A program made the position numbers and the translations under genes. 64,000 nt of DNA from Viola odorata (taxonomy: Eukaryota > Streptophyta > Magnoliopsida > Malpighiales > Violaceae), in contig OY829546.1 of NCBI GenBank assembly GCA_963691705.1, positions 33,698,040-33,762,039 on the forward strand, in the 5' to 3' direction. Positions 52,538 through 62,850 of this stretch are shown here, piece by piece. Every line of letters begins with the position of its first letter. The first letter of the stretch is position 1. The notes under the pieces were generated by a model that searched no databases, had not been told where the DNA came from, and saw nothing but the letters and a program-made list of their open reading frames with translations.

Positions 52538-53449
52538 ATGCTTTCTGCCTGTTTGACTTCTTTTTGTATATTTTGGCTGGAATAGGCTTGTTTTAGAGAG
52601 GTAGATCTTATGGTGCTGTGGCAACATTTTGTTGTGGAATGCTGCACAACTTAATGTTCAGAATGCAAGATATGAAAGGTTGTTTATTTAATAGAAATGG
52701 TATGCTTTTAAAAAAAATAATAATAATAAACATCTTTTTCTGGTTGTTCTTCCTTTCAATTTTAGCAGTTGTTTGATTTTCGTTAAATCAAACAGTAGAG
52801 AATATCTTGCAGAAGCAATAAACTGCAACACAAAGCAATAAGCAGTTTGGTGTAGGATCAGGGGCTAAATTGGGAGAAGAATTTACCAAACTGCCAAACG
52901 AGTAAAACACACTATTAAAACAAGAACCTGTGATTAGAATTTAGAAACAAAATCCTCCACCTTCAAGACAGCAGTAAATGCAATGAAAGGCAAAGAACTG
53001 GAAAATTGGTAGAGGTTTACTGATATTATAATTATTATGAAAAATATTTCTAGAGGAATTTATTAAAATTGTTTAAAACTCTGTGCTCATTGTCTAAATA
53101 ACTTGTTAAAGGTGGAGGCAACTTCTGTTCTATCTCTTGTTTTAGTTGGTTGATTTGCAAAAGTTGTGGTTGATGCATGCTCACCCTTGTTTAAGCCATC
53201 TCATTTCTCACACGTATAACTTCTCACCCATATGTGTGTTAGTTTACGAATAATGCTCGGTATACTAACTATTTTATTAATTAAGTTGTACTAACTGATG
53301 CGTTAAGATATGATTGGAGTTTATCGCTTCCTAATTAGGTTTTGTAATTATTTTTATTTAAATTACTAACTATCAAGTGAACGTGAATATGATATGTGTA
53401 TTTTAGTGTAAAAGTTAGTAAAAGTGTTAATATTTCTAGGATTACTCTT
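52538..53449. other. NSE1 3' untranslated region and intergenic DNA
   Basis: The first about 170 bp is probably NSE1 3' UTR (ATTTAATAGAAATGG near 52688 may be the polyadenylation area). A short (AAT)n run lies at about 52717-52729. Beyond that I see nothing. Confidence 0.4.
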
Positions 53450-53971
53450 AAAGCGTTTGGTTGAGAAATTCTAAGATTACCTTGAGAATCATTTTATTTT
53501 ATATTTTTTCTTGAGAACCATTTTAGTTACGAATTGTTAGGAATAAAGATTGTCTTGTTTGGTTGTATGTTTTAAAATTCCTAAAAAAAATTCTTCTCCT
53601 TATTTGGTTAAACACTAGAATATTGTATGCCAATTACATTTGTCAAAAATACCCCTTTACAAATTTAAATAATTTTTTATTTTAATGATTCTATTTGCTA
53701 GAAAAAATAAATTATGATTCTATTTCATAATTAAATTTTCTACTTTCCCTTCCCAAAAGATTTATGGATATCACCTATTAAATTCATTTTCCTTTATATT
53801 TTGTCTTAGTTAAGGAAAAAAGTTTTCCAAGATATTATTATAATTTTGAGAATCCCTAGGTTTTTTTTTTGAAATAAGAATCCCTAGGTTTGTATTTACC
53901 AAACAAAATATTGTTGGGATTATAGAATTACTTTCATAAGATAATTTTAAAATTTCTCAACCGAACACTTT
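53450..53971. mobile_element. MITE, probably Tourist-like, about 520 bp
   Basis: The left end AAAGCGTTTGGTTGAGAAAT and the right end AATTTCTCAACCGAACACTT are inverted copies. TTA flanks both sides (53448-53450 region and after the C at 53972), the 3-bp duplication used by PIF/Harbinger elements. The inside is AT-rich and non-coding and contains a repeated GAATCCCTAGGTTT near 53850 and 53878. Confidence 0.55.
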
Positions 53972-54517
53972 CTTAATTTATAACATTCATATCATTTTAT
54001 GATCAACCAACAATAACGAAGAAAAAAAAAATGAAAACTCTCTCAATTTTTCTATCGAGTTTTGTCATCTCGATCTTTCAGCCTGGGTGGCAGGAGTCTT
54101 CCTCATCAGATCAGTGGCTCCAAGTAAGTCTTTTCGTTTTATTTATTCGAATTTTGATTATTGGTTTTCAATCTCCACTAGAATTCTTCTGTTCTTATCA
54201 TCCATAGATTTGATTTTGATATCTATTTAAATTTTAAATTTCAAAAATTATCTACAGCCGACTGCAATTCAATTGCATATTGAAATTTCACCCAACCCCT
54301 TTTATCCCTTAAATTGCATTTTTTAGAGTCCTACTTAGATTAATCTACTGAGTGTTTCAACCGTAACAAATGGCTATAAGTATTTTTAAGTGTACAACAC
54401 AGTGCTACCACAGATCCTATTTGCGTATACTACCTCCCAACTTCTCCTTTTTTCTTTCGTTGTCAACTATTCACACGCTTCCTTCTTAAGAGAATTGAGA
54501 AATACCTAGGATTATCT
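53972..54517. other. Flank and possible LINE 5' untranslated region
   Basis: No open frame of note. It lies just before the LINE ORF1 start and may contain the LINE 5' end, which I cannot place. Confidence 0.35.
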
Positions 54518-56440
54518 ATGGCAAGGGGTGGTAGATCGAGTCCGTCGAATAATGACTCTGAATCAATTAGTAGCTCCGAGTCAAAGATGGTTGTTGTAGG
54601 ATCCGAGCAGAGGAGGAGAGGAGTGTCCCTTGTGGGTGAGGTAGTGGGCAAGTTGACCAATGTAATTTTAGAGAGTGATTTAGTGGAGCATTTACAGGGT
54701 AATGGGAAAGCCTTAATTGATTTTGAAATTGAATTCATCCAATTTGTGGATGAATTTACTGGGAGCAGAAAAATGAGAGTGGCTAGGGACAGGGGCGTGA
54801 TAGGTGGGCTTGGAAATGGGTGGAGGATAGGGATGACAATTCCGCCCGCGGATATGGATATCCGCCCAATAATCGTAATTATGGGTGGGTAATACTCGCA
54901 TATTGTGGGTATTTTGCGGGTATGGATATACCCACACCCGCAAAGTGCGGTTATGGATAGTGCTTAGGATAATGGGTTGGGCTTGATTATAGTAGGGTGA
55001 CGGCATAAAACTTTTAAGCTTTTAAGTTTTTATAATAATAATAATAATAATGATAAAAAAAAGAATTACTTTGCACAAGAAAAAGAAGAAGAAGCTTAAG
55101 AAGCGTGGAGGCCCATGTTAATTTTTCTAATTTTACTAGCATGACTCAATTTACCCTTTAATTTTGAATTAAATCATTCAAAATTTTGAAAATTAGAAAA
55201 ATAAATTTTACATATGACATTACTTTTTAATAAGTACATGAAAATAAATATTATTTTATTAAATAAACACGAGTTCAAAACACTACTTAAGCTAAAAAAA
55301 AAAAAACTAAAGAACATGTTGAAATTTTACACAACATTATTTATAATATTAATGTATTCCAGTAACATTATTATTAATGAGATTGTTTACTTGCATCATT
55401 TCCAAAATAATAAACCACTTACCTAGCTCAAACATACAATTTAAAATGCAAATTATTACAAAAGTTTAATTACATGGTCCAAAATATAAATTAAAAAAAT
55501 TAATTTCCTTGTTGGATAAGTGAAAATAAAAATTTGCGGGTATTCGTAGGTTATCCACGGGTACAATTATTCTTTCTTTACCCGCTCCATATGGATGCGG
55601 GTGCGGGTATGGATTACCCGCAAATTTACGTGTGCGGGTATGGATAGTGCTTTACCCGCTCCATACCCGCCCAATTGCCATCCCTAGTGGAGGACGTAGC
55701 GAGGATGTGGGTTGCAGGTCGGCGCTGAAGTGAGGCTAGGTGGGCCACGTGGGCTGATTGGAAATGGACTGAGAAGCAACGGGCTGGAGCACGGCCTGGG
55801 AGGGACAGCGGTTGGACCTCGAGCCCAGGGAGTAGACCACAAGACAAGCCTGGTTGGAAAGGGAGTTGGGCTGGGTTGGGGTGGAGGAGCAGGTGGACTT
55901 CGGGCCCAGGCAGCAAGCCTTGGTGCTGGCACGGCTGGAAAGGACCATGGGTTGGATCTGGATGTGGCAGCAGCTGGGCCTTGGGCTGGAAATGGAGATG
56001 GGCTGAACTTAGGCTTTTTTAAGGGGGCAGCTTTGGTCGAGGAGGTGGAAGAGGATCCGGAGGAAGACCCGGAAAGTTCTAGCCCTCTGTCATCCGCCCC
56101 TACAGACTCAGGGAGCTCTCTAAATGCTACAGAACTCATTCAGGGAGCACAGAGGCATGAGGACACAATATCGGGTCGAGATTGGAGTAGGTGAGTTCAT
56201 GGGGCCAGATTAATTCGCACAGCCCGGAAAAGTGTGCGAAGACCCGCAGACCAGTTAACTCAGGATAAGGAAGCTAGCATAGCTATGCCTCGTTGTAGCT
56301 TCTCACTGAAGAGAGTTTTGGGAGATCGGGACGATGAAGAGCTTTGTGTTCCACCATTCGCTTTGCACAAGAAGGAGAGAAATATGCATTGGGATGGGGA
56401 TGAAGTTACTAGACCAACGACGGTTGCTCCAGCACCATGA
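54518..56440 (+). pseudogene. LINE ORF1, split by a hAT element and two stops
   Basis: Joining 54518-54827 to 55695-56440 (element and one target copy removed, 867 bp, a multiple of three) restores a single frame of 352 codons. It carries TAG at 55697-55699 and TGA at 56192-56194 as in-frame stops. The N-terminus is Ser- and Gly-rich; the middle is Gly-rich with repeated GLG and GPRA words; the acidic segment EEVEEDPEEDPESSS lies near 56045. The stop TGA 56438-56440 overlaps the ORF2 ATG. I see no zinc knuckle, so part of ORF1 may be missing. In L1 elements ORF1 binds element RNA. Confidence 0.6.
54828..55686. mobile_element. Non-autonomous hAT element, 859 bp
   Basis: GTGGAGGA stands immediately before (54820-54827) and after (55687-55694), a perfect 8-bp target duplication typical of hAT. 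The ends are inverted: TAGGGATGACAATT on the left and AATTGCCATCCCTA on the right. Sub-terminal regions are full of GGGTA and TACCC words (CGGGTATGGATA types) in both orientations. The inside is AT-rich, with an (ATA)n run near 55031, and encodes no transposase. Confidence 0.93.
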
Positions 56441-58831
56441 GTCTCATATTCTGGAACTGCCGGGGGCTTGGGAACCCTCAAGCGAGTGCTAACTTTTCGA
56501 AGTTATTAGGATTAGAGCTCCTAAATTTAATTTTTCTGTCTAAAATAAAATTGTACGGGAACGAATTTCAAAAGTTTAAGAATAAATGGTATTTTCCTTA
56601 TGTTCTTGTTGTTGATTGTGAGGGTGCCACTAGGAGAGGAGGACTGACCTTGCTATGTAGAAATGATATTTCCGTAAATGTCTTATACAGTGATGCCCGT
56701 TGTATGGATATTGAACTATTGAATGGTCTGACAAACGACCCCCCTTGGAGATTTACTGGCATTTATGGTTAGCCAAATAGAGCGGATAAACACAAGACAT
56801 GGGATATGATTAAAAGTCTACGGGATAAGAGTTCACTCCCATGGCTCTGTGTCGGGGACTTTAATGAAGTCATGTGGGGACATGGGAAACTAGGTGGTAT
56901 GGAAAGACAGTTTAATGATATGGATGCATTTTGATGCGCACTAGATTATTGTGATCTTATAGACCTAGATTTTTCAGGGCCAAAATTTACCTGGTGTAAC
57001 AATCAAAGGGGCAACGGCACAATCATGGAGAGATTGGATAAAGGGACGACGAATGAGCAGTGGATGAGTTGTTTTCCCGACGCCACTATTAAACACCTCC
57101 TTCGTTTCGGATCTGATCATTGCCCTATTCTGATTCAGCTGTCCCCTAGAGTTGACTGACCATCGAGAGGAAAAGTGTTTCGGTTTGAGGCGGCCTGGCT
57201 GAGGAAAGAGTCATGTTTCGACTTTGTTAAAGGGATGTGGAGTGGGGGAGAGCTCCAAGAGAACGGGAACTCGTTAGATAAACACTTAGTACATTGCGGG
57301 GTAGAGTTGTCGCGCTGGAGCAAGGAGGTTTTTGGTAACGTGCATAGATTCATTGTTCTAAAAAGAGAGAAGTTGGGATGGCTTCAGAATCAACCAGTTT
57401 CAGACTCCACCCTCGATGAGATTGAGCATATTGGAAAGGAGGTTGAGGAACTCATCCATTGAGAGGAGGTGATGTGGAAACAACGGTCACGAGTACTTTG
57501 GCTCGAAGAGGGGGATAGGAACACAAAATTCTTCCATGCTTGAGCTTCGCAATGTAAGAAGAAGAATACAATTGAGAGAATCCAAGATGAGTCGGGTAGT
57601 TGGAGGGAGCCTCGAGAGGAAGTAGAGGGGATATTTCTATAATATTATAAGTCTCTATTCTCTTCTGGAGGAAGTGACATGTCCTCAAATGTCCTACAAA
57701 CCATAACCCCCCGTGTTTCCCATTCAATGAATTTCAATCTTGATCGGGTTTTCAAAAAAAGATGAAGTTTTTAAAGCTCTAAAGCAGATGCATCCTACGA
57801 AGGCCCCTAGGCAAGACGGAATGCCTCCGCTATTTTTTCAAAACATTTGGTCTTTTTTAGAAAATCCAGTTTGCAAAGCTGTTCTTGGAAACTTGAATGA
57901 TCATACCTTTATCACCCTTATTCCTAAAGTCACCAACCCCTCAAAATGCTCCCAGTTTCGCCCGATTAGCTTGTGTAATGTCGTCTTTAAGCTGATAACC
58001 AAAGTTCTTGCAAATCGCCTGAATCAAATCCTGCCAAGCATAGTATCAAAGAATCAGAGTGCTTTTGTTTCGGGCAAACTCATTACCGACAATGCTCTGA
58101 TAGTCCAGGAGATTTTCCATGGGATGAATACAAAACGAGATGGCCTAAGATGGATGAGCGTCAAGCTAGATATGAGTAAGGCATATGATAGAGTGGAGTG
58201 GAACTTTTTGGAGGCAATCATGACCCGCGTGGGTTTCTCGGCTAGATGGACATCTTTGGTGATGCGATGTGTCTCAATGGTTTCTTATGCCATCCTCCTA
58301 AATGGGGCCCCGGAACCTACTTTCTATCCAGAAATGGGCCTCCGGCAAGGGGATCCGTTATCCCCATATCTATTTGTGCTTTGTGCTGAAGGTCTGTCAG
58401 CGATGCTTTAGACTGCAGCCTCAACTAACATGATACATGGATACAGGTTCTATCCGGGCAGCCCACGGGTCAGTCATTTATTCTATGCGGATGACAACCT
58501 CATTTTTGCAAAGGCGGAGGAAAGTGAGGTAGTAGTCATTAGCTCCATTCTGAAGGAATACGAGGAAGCCTCTGGCCAGAAGATAAATCTAGACAAATCA
58601 GAAGTGTGATTCAGCAAGAACGTAGGCCAAGACGCTAGAATTCGAGTGAAAGCAAGATTAGGAATGGTGGAGACGGAATCCCATGCCAGGTACTTGGAGC
58701 TTCCAATGTCTTTTGGTCAAGCTAAGAAAGGGATGTTTGCACCGATACGGGATAGGATCTGCAAGAGACTAGAGGGGTAGAATGCCGGGATAGACCCAGG
58801 CATAGCGGGATGTCCTAATTAAATCGGTCAT
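56437..58831 (+). pseudogene. LINE ORF2: endonuclease and reverse transcriptase, truncated and broken
   Basis: It begins MSLIFWNCRGLGNP, the standard start of plant L1 endonuclease. RRGGLTLLCR, CVGDFNEVMWGHGKLGG and GSDHCPILIQ mark the endonuclease core. LEEGDRNTKFFH follows. Reverse transcriptase shows MHPTKAPRQDGMPPLFFQ, TLIPKVTNPSKCSQFRPISL, SAFVSGKLITDNALI, DMSKAYDRVEWNFLEAIM and GLRQGDPLSPYLFVLCAEGL, then FYADDNLIFAKAEE. Stops occur near 56770, 56932, 57158, 57460, 57541 and 58409, with a frameshift near 57760. The sequence ends in the thumb region at the LTR border. Confidence 0.9.
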
Positions 58832-60178
58832 TGATAGAGCATTTATTGTGCGTAATTCCTCCCTCTTTTATACGCCTTTTTAGATCATGATGCTGCTAAT
58901 GGTGCTGTGTTTCTTCACTTTTTACAGATCTTGGCTATTTAGGAGGGAAATACAAAAAGAAGCACTTTCTATCACTTTCTGGAAGGAATGGAGCAGCTAG
59001 GCCACGCAGCTGAATGTTCGCAGAAGGCAGCGGAATCCTAGCGAGAAAAGGAAACACGAGATCTGCTCATTAATTCCTCCGAGAATCCCAATCTAAGTAG
59101 AAGACCATTGAGGAATATAATTTCAGTCGGAGTAGGAATTTGAATTGTAATAAACTATAAGTACTTTTAGTAATTAGGTTTTCTAGCCCTCTCCCTTCGC
59201 TAGCTTTTGCGATACTTCTGCCTCCGACACCCTTGTTCTTCCTTTCAATAAACCTGAGCTTTGCTCCGGCCGGTAATAAATATGACTTTTTCTTCTTCCC
59301 TTCTTCTATTTAATTATGCAATTTATTTATTTGTTTGTTTGTTTTTACTCCTAATATGAGCGGCTAGTCTTCTTGTTCTTGGTAAGAATCGATTGAAGGT
59401 TGCAAGGGAAGTCGTGAGGTTAAATTGTGCTTCATATATTCTGGGCTAATATCTATCTTGTTTAATATTTAATTGTCAAATTATTTAGGGTTAATTACAA
59501 GCTTGATCAACTAGTAATTGAAACTAGGGAATTATAATCATCCTTGTGGTTATACCTAACGTGAAGCTGCAGGGTAAAGTAGATAACCATTCTGGAAGTA
59601 ATTGGGATCCTGGTCTCCTCCAATTGGATTAAACGGATCGTTGGGGTAGAGCCTCGAGCGTATTGAGTGTCTCGCCCTAGACGCGTCTTACCTCCTCTTC
59701 ATGGGCAGCCGAGTATTGTCTCCATAAGCGTACCTTGGAGGACGGCGGACTGTCAAGGTCACCCTAAAAGCTTACCTTGGGGTAGCTTCTCTTAAGAAGG
59801 TAAGCAGGGGATCTAAGCGTACCTGATCCCCATAGCGTGTCTATCGGCTCGGGGTAGACGATACTTGCACCAATGACCGGCTGACCATAATTGCAACCGG
59901 ATACAAATTCTTACTGGGAACTTTCTCTCTATTGATCTCTTTCTTCCTTCGTTTTCCTTTATTATTGTTTTAGGTAATTGATAATCAAAATAACCATTCA
60001 AACCACCCCCCCCCCCCCCCCCCCCCCCCATTTGTTACTTTCTTGATTGGATTTCCTTGTCTTACAAATTGACTAGAGTGTTAATCCCTGTGTTCGACCC
60101 TGTTGCCACTATACACAATTTATTGTGCACTTGACTACAGGTTTTATTTTATTTTTTGACAACTTCGACAACCGATCA
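58832..60178 (+). repeat. 5' LTR of the Athila-like element, about 1.35 kb
   Basis: Begins TGATAGAGC directly after LINE sequence and ends AACCGATCA before the primer site. It has the GAGCTTTGCTCCGGCCGG hairpin (59266), segments shared with the LTR at 3161 (CTTAAGAAGGTAAGCAGGGG near 59790), CTCGCCCTAGACGCG near 59671, and a run of 24 C at 60006-60029. The left border is set by loss of LINE similarity; no second LTR is in the window to confirm it. Confidence 0.75.
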
Positions 60179-60183
60179 AATTT

Positions 60184-60200
60184 TGGCGTCGTTGCCAGGG
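60184..60200 (+). other. Primer binding site, tRNA-Asp type
   Basis: TGGCGTCGTTGCCAGGG has two differences from the complement of the tRNA-Asp 3' end and lies 5 bp after the LTR. Confidence 0.8.
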
Positions 60201-60231
60201 ATTGACGATATTAACTCTCTTTTCTTTTTAT

Positions 60232-61381
60232 ATGACCAGATCGTCTAGCACAACTCTACTGCCTTACGACCCCAAAATCAGGAGATCAGAACGATTAGCT
60301 CGCAAATTGGCCAGGCAACATCAATCTGCAACTCCTACATCAAATTCATCTGAACCCCCCTGAACACTTGGAAACTCCCGCTTACATCGAACAACTCGAT
60401 CTAGCCGCTGAAGACCACCTTCATCCCGAACAACCAACCATGGCTGACGACGGAGAAGTTGTCATCAACCCTTCCATTGAGGATCTGAATGCCACCACCG
60501 AGTCCACCGCTGGGTGTATCGACTGGCCTATTGTAACCCACGACTGGGTAATTAAGTCATCGGTTCCCCACTACTTACCCAAGTTCCATGGCATCTTTAG
60601 GGAGAGTGCACTCCGACATCTCCAGCAACTCCATACTGTTTGCGAAGCCCTGAAACCCGCAGAGGTGGACATCAATCAAGCTAAGCTAAGAGCGTTTATG
60701 TGGTCGCTTGAAGATGACGCACGCAACTGATTTTATGATCTGTCTGCTCTATCCATCACCAACTGTGCAGATATGTTCAAAGCATTCACGGAAAAGTACT
60801 ATCCCACTACTATGGCCAACGTTACCAAGAAGCAGCTGGTTTCCATTGTCCAAAAAGAGAACGAGAACCTAGGACAATACTATGACTGTTATAAAAAGAT
60901 GCAAACCCTTTGCCCCTCGCACAACATCCCTGACCACACTCTCATCCAATACTTTTACGAGGGACTACGAAGGCGAGACAAAGAATTAATCGACACTGCC
61001 AGCCGCGGTTCTCTGCTTGCCCTAACCCCTATGGATGCAAAAGCTCTCTTGGAACTCATGACCAAGAATGTTGTGCCTTTGGACCAGTTGGCCCCTGTTA
61101 CCCACGACGCTCAGGCTGCTGCTATGGAGAATCAACTTTCCACCATTACTGGAATACTTCAGAACATATCTACCGGCCAGCCCGTGCAGATCAAGGCATG
61201 TGGTTTCTGTAACTTCACTGACCACCCCACAGACGCTTGTCCACACATCCCAGATGAGATAGATGTGAATGCTATAGGGAATTACAATGGAGCCCCCAGG
61301 AAGTATGACTCCTACACTCAGAATTACAATAATGGCTGGCGTCACCCAAACTTGAGCTACGGTAACAACCAACAGCAATAA
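60232..61381 (+). pseudogene. Athila-like gag with zinc knuckle, broken
   Basis: ATG 60232 (MTRSSSTTLLPYDPK) is followed by a frame break in the C run near 60358. 60368-60730 carries CIDWPIVTHDWVIKS, YLPKFHGIF and the capsid word FMWSLEDDARN, where a TGA replaces the expected Trp codon. 60773-61381 continues MFKAFTEKYYPTTMANVTKK, FYEGLRRRDKELIDTASRGS and CGFCNFTDHPTDACPHIP, a Cys-x2-Cys-x4-His-x4-Cys knuckle. A TAA at 61379-61381 replaces a probable Gln codon. It is the counterpart of 8269-7305. Confidence 0.87.
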
Positions 61382-62010
61382 CCTGGGCCAAGCCAATTAC
61401 AGCCACAAAATCCATTCCATAATCAGCAGCAGTCGCCCTTTAACCTCCAGAATTTCAAACCCCAGCCCAACTACTCCAACAATCAGCAATACCAGTACCA
61501 AGCTCCGCAAGGACCTATAGGGCTCACACCCCAAGTTGTCGAGGTACCAAATTTACACACTCTTGTTCTTGATATTAAAAAACAATTGGGTATTTTATCT
61601 GCAGAGGTAAAAGAGATGAAGAATGGAGGACGATTGTCACCGCAACCTGAAGCCAATTCTAAGCACGGGGCCTGTGCCATGACACTTCGTAGTGGCATGC
61701 ATTTACCTGACCGCGAGCCGCTTGCCCGAGAAGCTGAACTCCCGGATTCCACACCTGTCGCTGACGATGTAGAAGTCATTGCTGAAAAAGAAAAAAAGGT
61801 CTACACCTCCAGGAAACTAGGTACGCCAATTAAATTCGATGAGAAGTCCGAATTATCTGAAGACTTCATCATTAAAGTCCTTGAGCCTCCGTTCCCACAC
61901 AGGTTAGTCAAAAAGAAAAAAGATAAAGAAGAAAAAGAAATTTTTGACTTGTTCAATAAAGTTCAAATTAACATTCCACTTTTGCAGGCTATCAAAAGTG
62001 TTCCACGTTA
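61382..62010 (+). pseudogene. Athila-like gag-protease linker
   Basis: Gln- and Asn-rich start, then EVPNLHTLVLDIKKQLGIL, CAMTLRSGMHLPDREPL and FPHRLVKKKKDKEEKEIFDL, IPLLQAIKSVPR, ending in a TAG at 62009-62011 where a Tyr codon is expected (YAKFLK in the relative at 6.6 kb). The AMTLRSG word is typical of the Athila branch. Confidence 0.8.
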
Positions 62011-62050
62011 GGCTAAGTTTCTGAAATCTTTATGTACTAACAAAAGTAAA

Positions 62051-62850
62051 TTGGCAGGCGTGAACAAAATTAGTGTGGGAGTTAATGTTTCCGCTATTAT
62101 TCAAAGAAAAATCACTCCAAAGTGTGCAGACCGGGGGATGTTTACCATCCCTTGCAAACTTGGGGGCACTGACATTGGAAAAGCTATGTGTGACTTAGGT
62201 GCAGGTATCAACGTCTTGCCCTTGACGATCTTCACCAGACTAGGCCTCGGACCACTGAAGCCAACTCGAATCAGTCAGTAATCTATCCAGAGGGCATCAT
62301 TGAGGACGTCCTCGTCCAAGTTGGCAGTCTCCTCTTCTCGACCGATTTCTATGTGATCAGCATGGAAGACGAGTAGGGTACCAGACCCTCCGATGTTCTT
62401 CTAGGCCGACCCTTCCTCAGGACTGCCCGTGCCAAGATCGGCGTCCATGATGCGTCCATTACCCTCTAGTTTGACGGACAAATCATCCGATTCAGCATGT
62501 TTGATGCTATGCGTTTCCCTTCTGAATTTTTGAGCCTTAATTTTATTGATATTATTGATCCAGATGTTGAGGAAATTGTTGACTTATTTTCTGTTGACTC
62601 TCTACAGCTTACCCTAGCCAATAGTGTCAATTTCGCAGCCATGGATCACTTAGACTCCAAATTCGTCACCCCACCTAACCTGCGCGAGATCGTTGCTGTT
62701 TTGGAAACCACTCCTCATTCTCCTTTCAAAATAGTGGTAACTCCTCTACCTTCTGAATACACTAAGATTCCTCCTTCCATTGTGCAGGCTCCGAATTTAG
62801 AACTCTTTGCCCACGCACCTGACGTATGCCTACCTCGGAGGCAATGATTC
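62051..62850 (+). pseudogene. Athila-like protease and following linker, frameshifted
   Basis: KISVGVNVSAIIQRK leads to MFTIPCKLGGTDIGKAMCDL and GAGINVLPLTIF, so the Asp and following Gly-Ala-Gly of the protease are intact here, unlike the copy at 6.5 kb. A deletion near 62270 removes part of the LADRSVIYPEG segment and shifts the frame; TAG stops follow near 62374 and 62467. 62497-62847 carries the acidic linker (FDAMRFPSEFLSLNFIDIID), frameshifted again near 62810. Confidence 0.8.

Larger units (their letters stand above)
54518..58831 (+). mobile_element. L1-type LINE, decayed, cut by the Athila-like LTR at 58832
   Basis: ORF1 (54518-56440, hAT insertion removed) and ORF2 (from 56437) overlap in ATGA. 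ORF2 has an endonuclease and a reverse transcriptase of plant L1 type. LINE sequence can be followed in broken frames up to TCGGTCAT at 58831; the next base starts the LTR. The 3' end, if present, lies beyond the window with the remainder of the Athila-like element. Many stops show it is old. Confidence 0.88.

Noticed and set aside
55031..55055. ATA microsatellite
   Set aside because: Ordinary simple repeat inside the hAT element with no further meaning.
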